Assembly (NCBI GenBank): GCA_030824095.1
Contig: JAVBYK010000215.1
Location: forward strand, 1-7,660
Source of the DNA: a bacterium
GTDB lineage: Bacteria; Pseudomonadota; Gammaproteobacteria; Burkholderiales; Burkholderiaceae_C
DNA: 7,660 bases
Direction: 5' to 3'
Below the pieces are notes generated by a model, which saw only the letters and a list, made by a program, of their open reading frames with translations, ran no database searches and was not told the origin of the DNA. A program made the position numbers and the translations under genes. Below, in pieces: positions 6,108 through 7,660 of the stretch (its first letter is position 1; every line of letters starts with the position of its first letter).

Positions 6108-6608
6108 ATGACCAAAAACCATTTCCCCAAACCGGCACGCTGTGCCCTGGCCAGCCCCTGGGGCCCCATGACGCTGGCCGCCACCGACACGGCCCTGGTC
6201 TGGACCGGCTTTGACGGCCAGAAGCACGAGGCCGACACCAGCGCCTGGCCCGTGTCGCGCGACAACGCCGTGCTACGCCAGACGGCGGAGCAGTTGCAGC
6301 AGTACTTTGCCGGGGAGCGCACCGTGTTTGACCTGCCTCTGGACCTGGGCTACGGCACGGCGTTCCAGCGGCAGGTATGGCAGAGCCTGCTGGGCATTGC
6401 CTCGGGTGCCACCAGCACCTATGGCGCCATTGGTCTGGCCATTGGCAACCCCAAGGCCGTGCGCGCCGTAGGCGCTGCCGTGGGGCGCAACCCGATCAGC
6501 ATCATCGTGCCCTGCCACCGGGTTGTGGGCAGCGACGGCTCGCTGACCGGCTATGCCGGTGGCGTGGAGCGCAAGCGGGCCTTGCTGCAACTGGAAGGCG
6601 TGCGATGA
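6108..6608 (+). CDS. ogt: Methylated-DNA--[protein]-cysteine S-methyltransferase
   Basis: Single-turnover repair protein that moves the alkyl group from O6-alkylguanine or O4-alkylthymine in DNA to its own cysteine. The active-site block IIVPCHRVVGSDGSLTGYAGG spans 132-152, with acceptor Cys136 and His137. Upstream are the recognition helix and arginine finger, NPKAVRAVGAA (114-124, Arg119), and Tyr105 in STYGAIG, matching Tyr114 of human MGMT. The wing RNPISI (127-132) is intact. At 166 residues it is a usual length for Ogt, and nothing appears damaged. The gene follows the alkA fusion by 57 bases and overlaps the transporter gene by four, so one operon is likely, induced through the Ada-N/AraC domains. 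Here it supplies the activity that is a C-terminal domain in E. coli Ada. Confidence 0.96.
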   Translation: MTKNHFPKPARCALASPWGPMTLAATDTALVWTGFDGQKHEADTSAWPVSRDNAVLRQTAEQLQQYFAGERTVFDLPLDLGYGTAFQRQVWQSLLGIASGATSTYGAIGLAIGNPKAVRAVGAAVGRNPISIIVPCHRVVGSDGSLTGYAGGVERKRALLQLEGVR

Positions 6609-7528
6609 GCAGCATCTCTGCGACATCCGCCGTGCCGGCTGCACCATCGACCGCCTGGAAGCTGGACTTTGTGCTGCTGGCCGCGATCTGGGGCGCATCG
6701 TTCCTGTTCATGCGCACGGCCGTCGTGGAGCTGGGCGCCATCCCCACCGCCGGGCTGCGGGTGGCGATTGCGTCGCTGTTCCTGTTGCCACTGCTGCTGG
6801 CGCGTGGGCTGGGGACGCTGCTCCGCCAAAACTGGAAGCAGGTGCTGGTGATTGGCACGCTGAACTCGGGCGTGCCCTTTGTGTGCTTCAGTTTTGCGCT
6901 ACTGTCGATCTCGACCGGGCTGTCGTCCATCCTCAACGCCACGACGCCGCTGTTCGGTGCCCTCATTGCGTGGCTGTGGCTCAAGGACAAGCCCACCGGA
7001 ACGCGCATCCTGGGGCTGGTGATCGGCTTTGTGGGTGTGGCGCTGCTGGCGTGGGACAAGGCCAGCTTCAAGCCCGATGCATCCGGCGCATCCAGCGGCT
7101 GGGCCGTGCTGGCCTGCCTGCTGGCGACGCTGTGCTATGGGCTCTCGGCCAGTTTCACCAAGCGCTACATGGCCGGGCTGCCCTCGCTGGTGTCGGCTAC
7201 CGGCAGCCAGTTGGGGGCGACTATTGGGCTGCTGCCGCTGACCTGGTGGTTCTGGCCCCAGCAAGCCGTATCCCTGAACGCCTGGCTGGCCGTCATCGCG
7301 CTGGGCGTGCTGTGCTCCGGCGTGGCCTACATCCTCTACTTCCGCCTGATCGAGCGGGCCGGGCCGTCGCGGGCGCTGGCGGTGACGTTTGCCATTCCGG
7401 TGTTTGCCGTGCTCTACGGCGTGGTGCTGCTGGGTGAGGTGGTCACGCCGTGGATGGTGGGCTGCGGCTTGGTCATCGTGGCGGGCACGGCCCTGTCCAC
7501 CGGGCTGCTCACGCTGGGCCGCAAGTAG
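6605..7528 (+). CDS. EamA-family (DMT superfamily) 10-TM transporter
   Basis: Inner-membrane transporter of the drug/metabolite superfamily, whose members export amino acids, metabolites or drugs; the substrate here cannot be read from sequence. The 307-residue product has about ten hydrophobic segments (near 21-39, 48-66, 79-98, 104-126, 134-150, 165-184, 196-214, 224-246, 256-276 and 284-303), forming two EamA repeats. Family marks are FVLLAAIWGASFLFMRTAV (22-40) at the start of the first repeat, STGLSSILNATTPLFGAL (103-120), and SRALAVTFAIPVFAVLYGVV (255-274) with LLGE (275-278) in the second. The ATG at 6605 overlaps the ogt stop as ATGA, which indicates translational coupling. A longer upstream frame is only the shadow of ogt. 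Its link to DNA repair is not established; it may simply share the operon. Confidence 0.93.
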   Translation: MSSISATSAVPAAPSTAWKLDFVLLAAIWGASFLFMRTAVVELGAIPTAGLRVAIASLFLLPLLLARGLGTLLRQNWKQVLVIGTLNSGVPFVCFSFALLSISTGLSSILNATTPLFGALIAWLWLKDKPTGTRILGLVIGFVGVALLAWDKASFKPDASGASSGWAVLACLLATLCYGLSASFTKRYMAGLPSLVSATGSQLGATIGLLPLTWWFWPQQAVSLNAWLAVIALGVLCSGVAYILYFRLIERAGPSRALAVTFAIPVFAVLYGVVLLGEVVTPWMVGCGLVIVAGTALSTGLLTLGRK

Positions 7529-7534
7529 CGGCTC
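7516..7534 (+). other. Hairpin over the transporter stop codon (weak terminator candidate)
   Basis: GGGCCGC (7516-7522) pairs with GCGGCTC (7528-7534) in a 7-base stem with one G-T pair and a 5-base loop that includes part of the TAG stop. No T-run follows directly; the nearest is TTTT at 7576-7579. It could slow or end transcription, but it is not a canonical intrinsic terminator. Confidence 0.25.
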
Positions 7535-7575
7535 CGGCTGCGCAGGGCTGCGCCGTGCGGCAGGGTTTGCGCGTC

Positions 7576-7604
7576 TTTTGTGGGTCAAACTTCACGCGTA
7601 TAGT
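7576..7604 (+). promoter_or_regulatory. Probable promoter for a gene beyond the window edge
   Basis: TATAGT (7599-7604) matches the -10 consensus at five of six bases. The -35 side is weak: TTTTGT at a 17-base spacing, or TTGTGG at 15. A short hairpin, GGGA-AGGC-TCCC (7610-7621), follows within the first bases of the expected transcript. GAGAGG (7654-7659) at the very end resembles a Shine-Dalgarno sequence, so a start codon may come just after the window. I found no coding region here. Confidence 0.4.
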
Positions 7605-7660
7605 GCGATGGGAAGGCTCCCAAGAGACCAGTGAACACCAACCGAACACGAGTGAGAGGC

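Overview
This 7,660-base window is GC-rich chromosomal DNA, most likely from a betaproteobacterium of the family Comamonadaceae (Rhodoferax, Polaromonas, Acidovorax or a relative). The reasons are GC near 65-75% in the housekeeping genes, a phosphomannomutase/phosphoglucomutase gene followed by waaC, and two kinds of short intergenic repeat that I recall from that family. The family assignment is inference; no database was searched.

Layout. (1) Bases 1-1945, minus strand: the N-terminal part of waaC (lipopolysaccharide heptosyltransferase I, cut by the window edge), a 74-base GC-rich gap with a strong hairpin, and upstream of it a complete AlgC-type phosphomannomutase/phosphoglucomutase gene. 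Together they suggest envelope sugar supply and LPS inner-core assembly. (2) Bases 1946-2225: a non-coding gap with a probable -10 element for the mutase and one degenerate copy of a 48-base repeat; I see nothing else in it. (3) Bases 2226-4430, minus strand: a lower-GC three-gene cassette (about 42-57% GC in sampled lines). Read in transcription order it encodes an excisionase/MerR-type helix-turn-helix protein (probable antitoxin), a PIN-domain nuclease (probable toxin), and an unrecognised 294-residue protein with an R-N-x3-H motif like that of HEPN ribonucleases. A promoter with three direct repeats at an exact 9-base period lies in front. (4) Bases 4482-7528, plus strand: an alkylation-damage repair operon. 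It holds an Ada-N/AraC/AlkA fusion (sensor, activator and glycosylase in one chain, probably on a leaderless mRNA), an Ogt methyltransferase, and an EamA-type 10-TM transporter that overlaps ogt by four bases. (5) Bases 7529-7660: an intergenic end with a probable promoter reading out of the window to an unseen gene.

How the parts work together. In the repair operon, Ada-N should take methyl groups from DNA phosphotriesters and so switch the AraC domain into an activator. AlkA would excise N-alkylated bases and Ogt would repair O6-alkylguanine, so the three parts cover what Ada and AlkA do separately in E. coli. The low-GC cassette looks like an acquired toxin-antitoxin or defence module. Its third gene, which could supply a second RNase-like activity beside the PIN nuclease, is the most novel item here. 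The intergenic repeats are also notable: one copy supplies the ribosome binding site of ogt, and another appears to supply the start codon of waaC.
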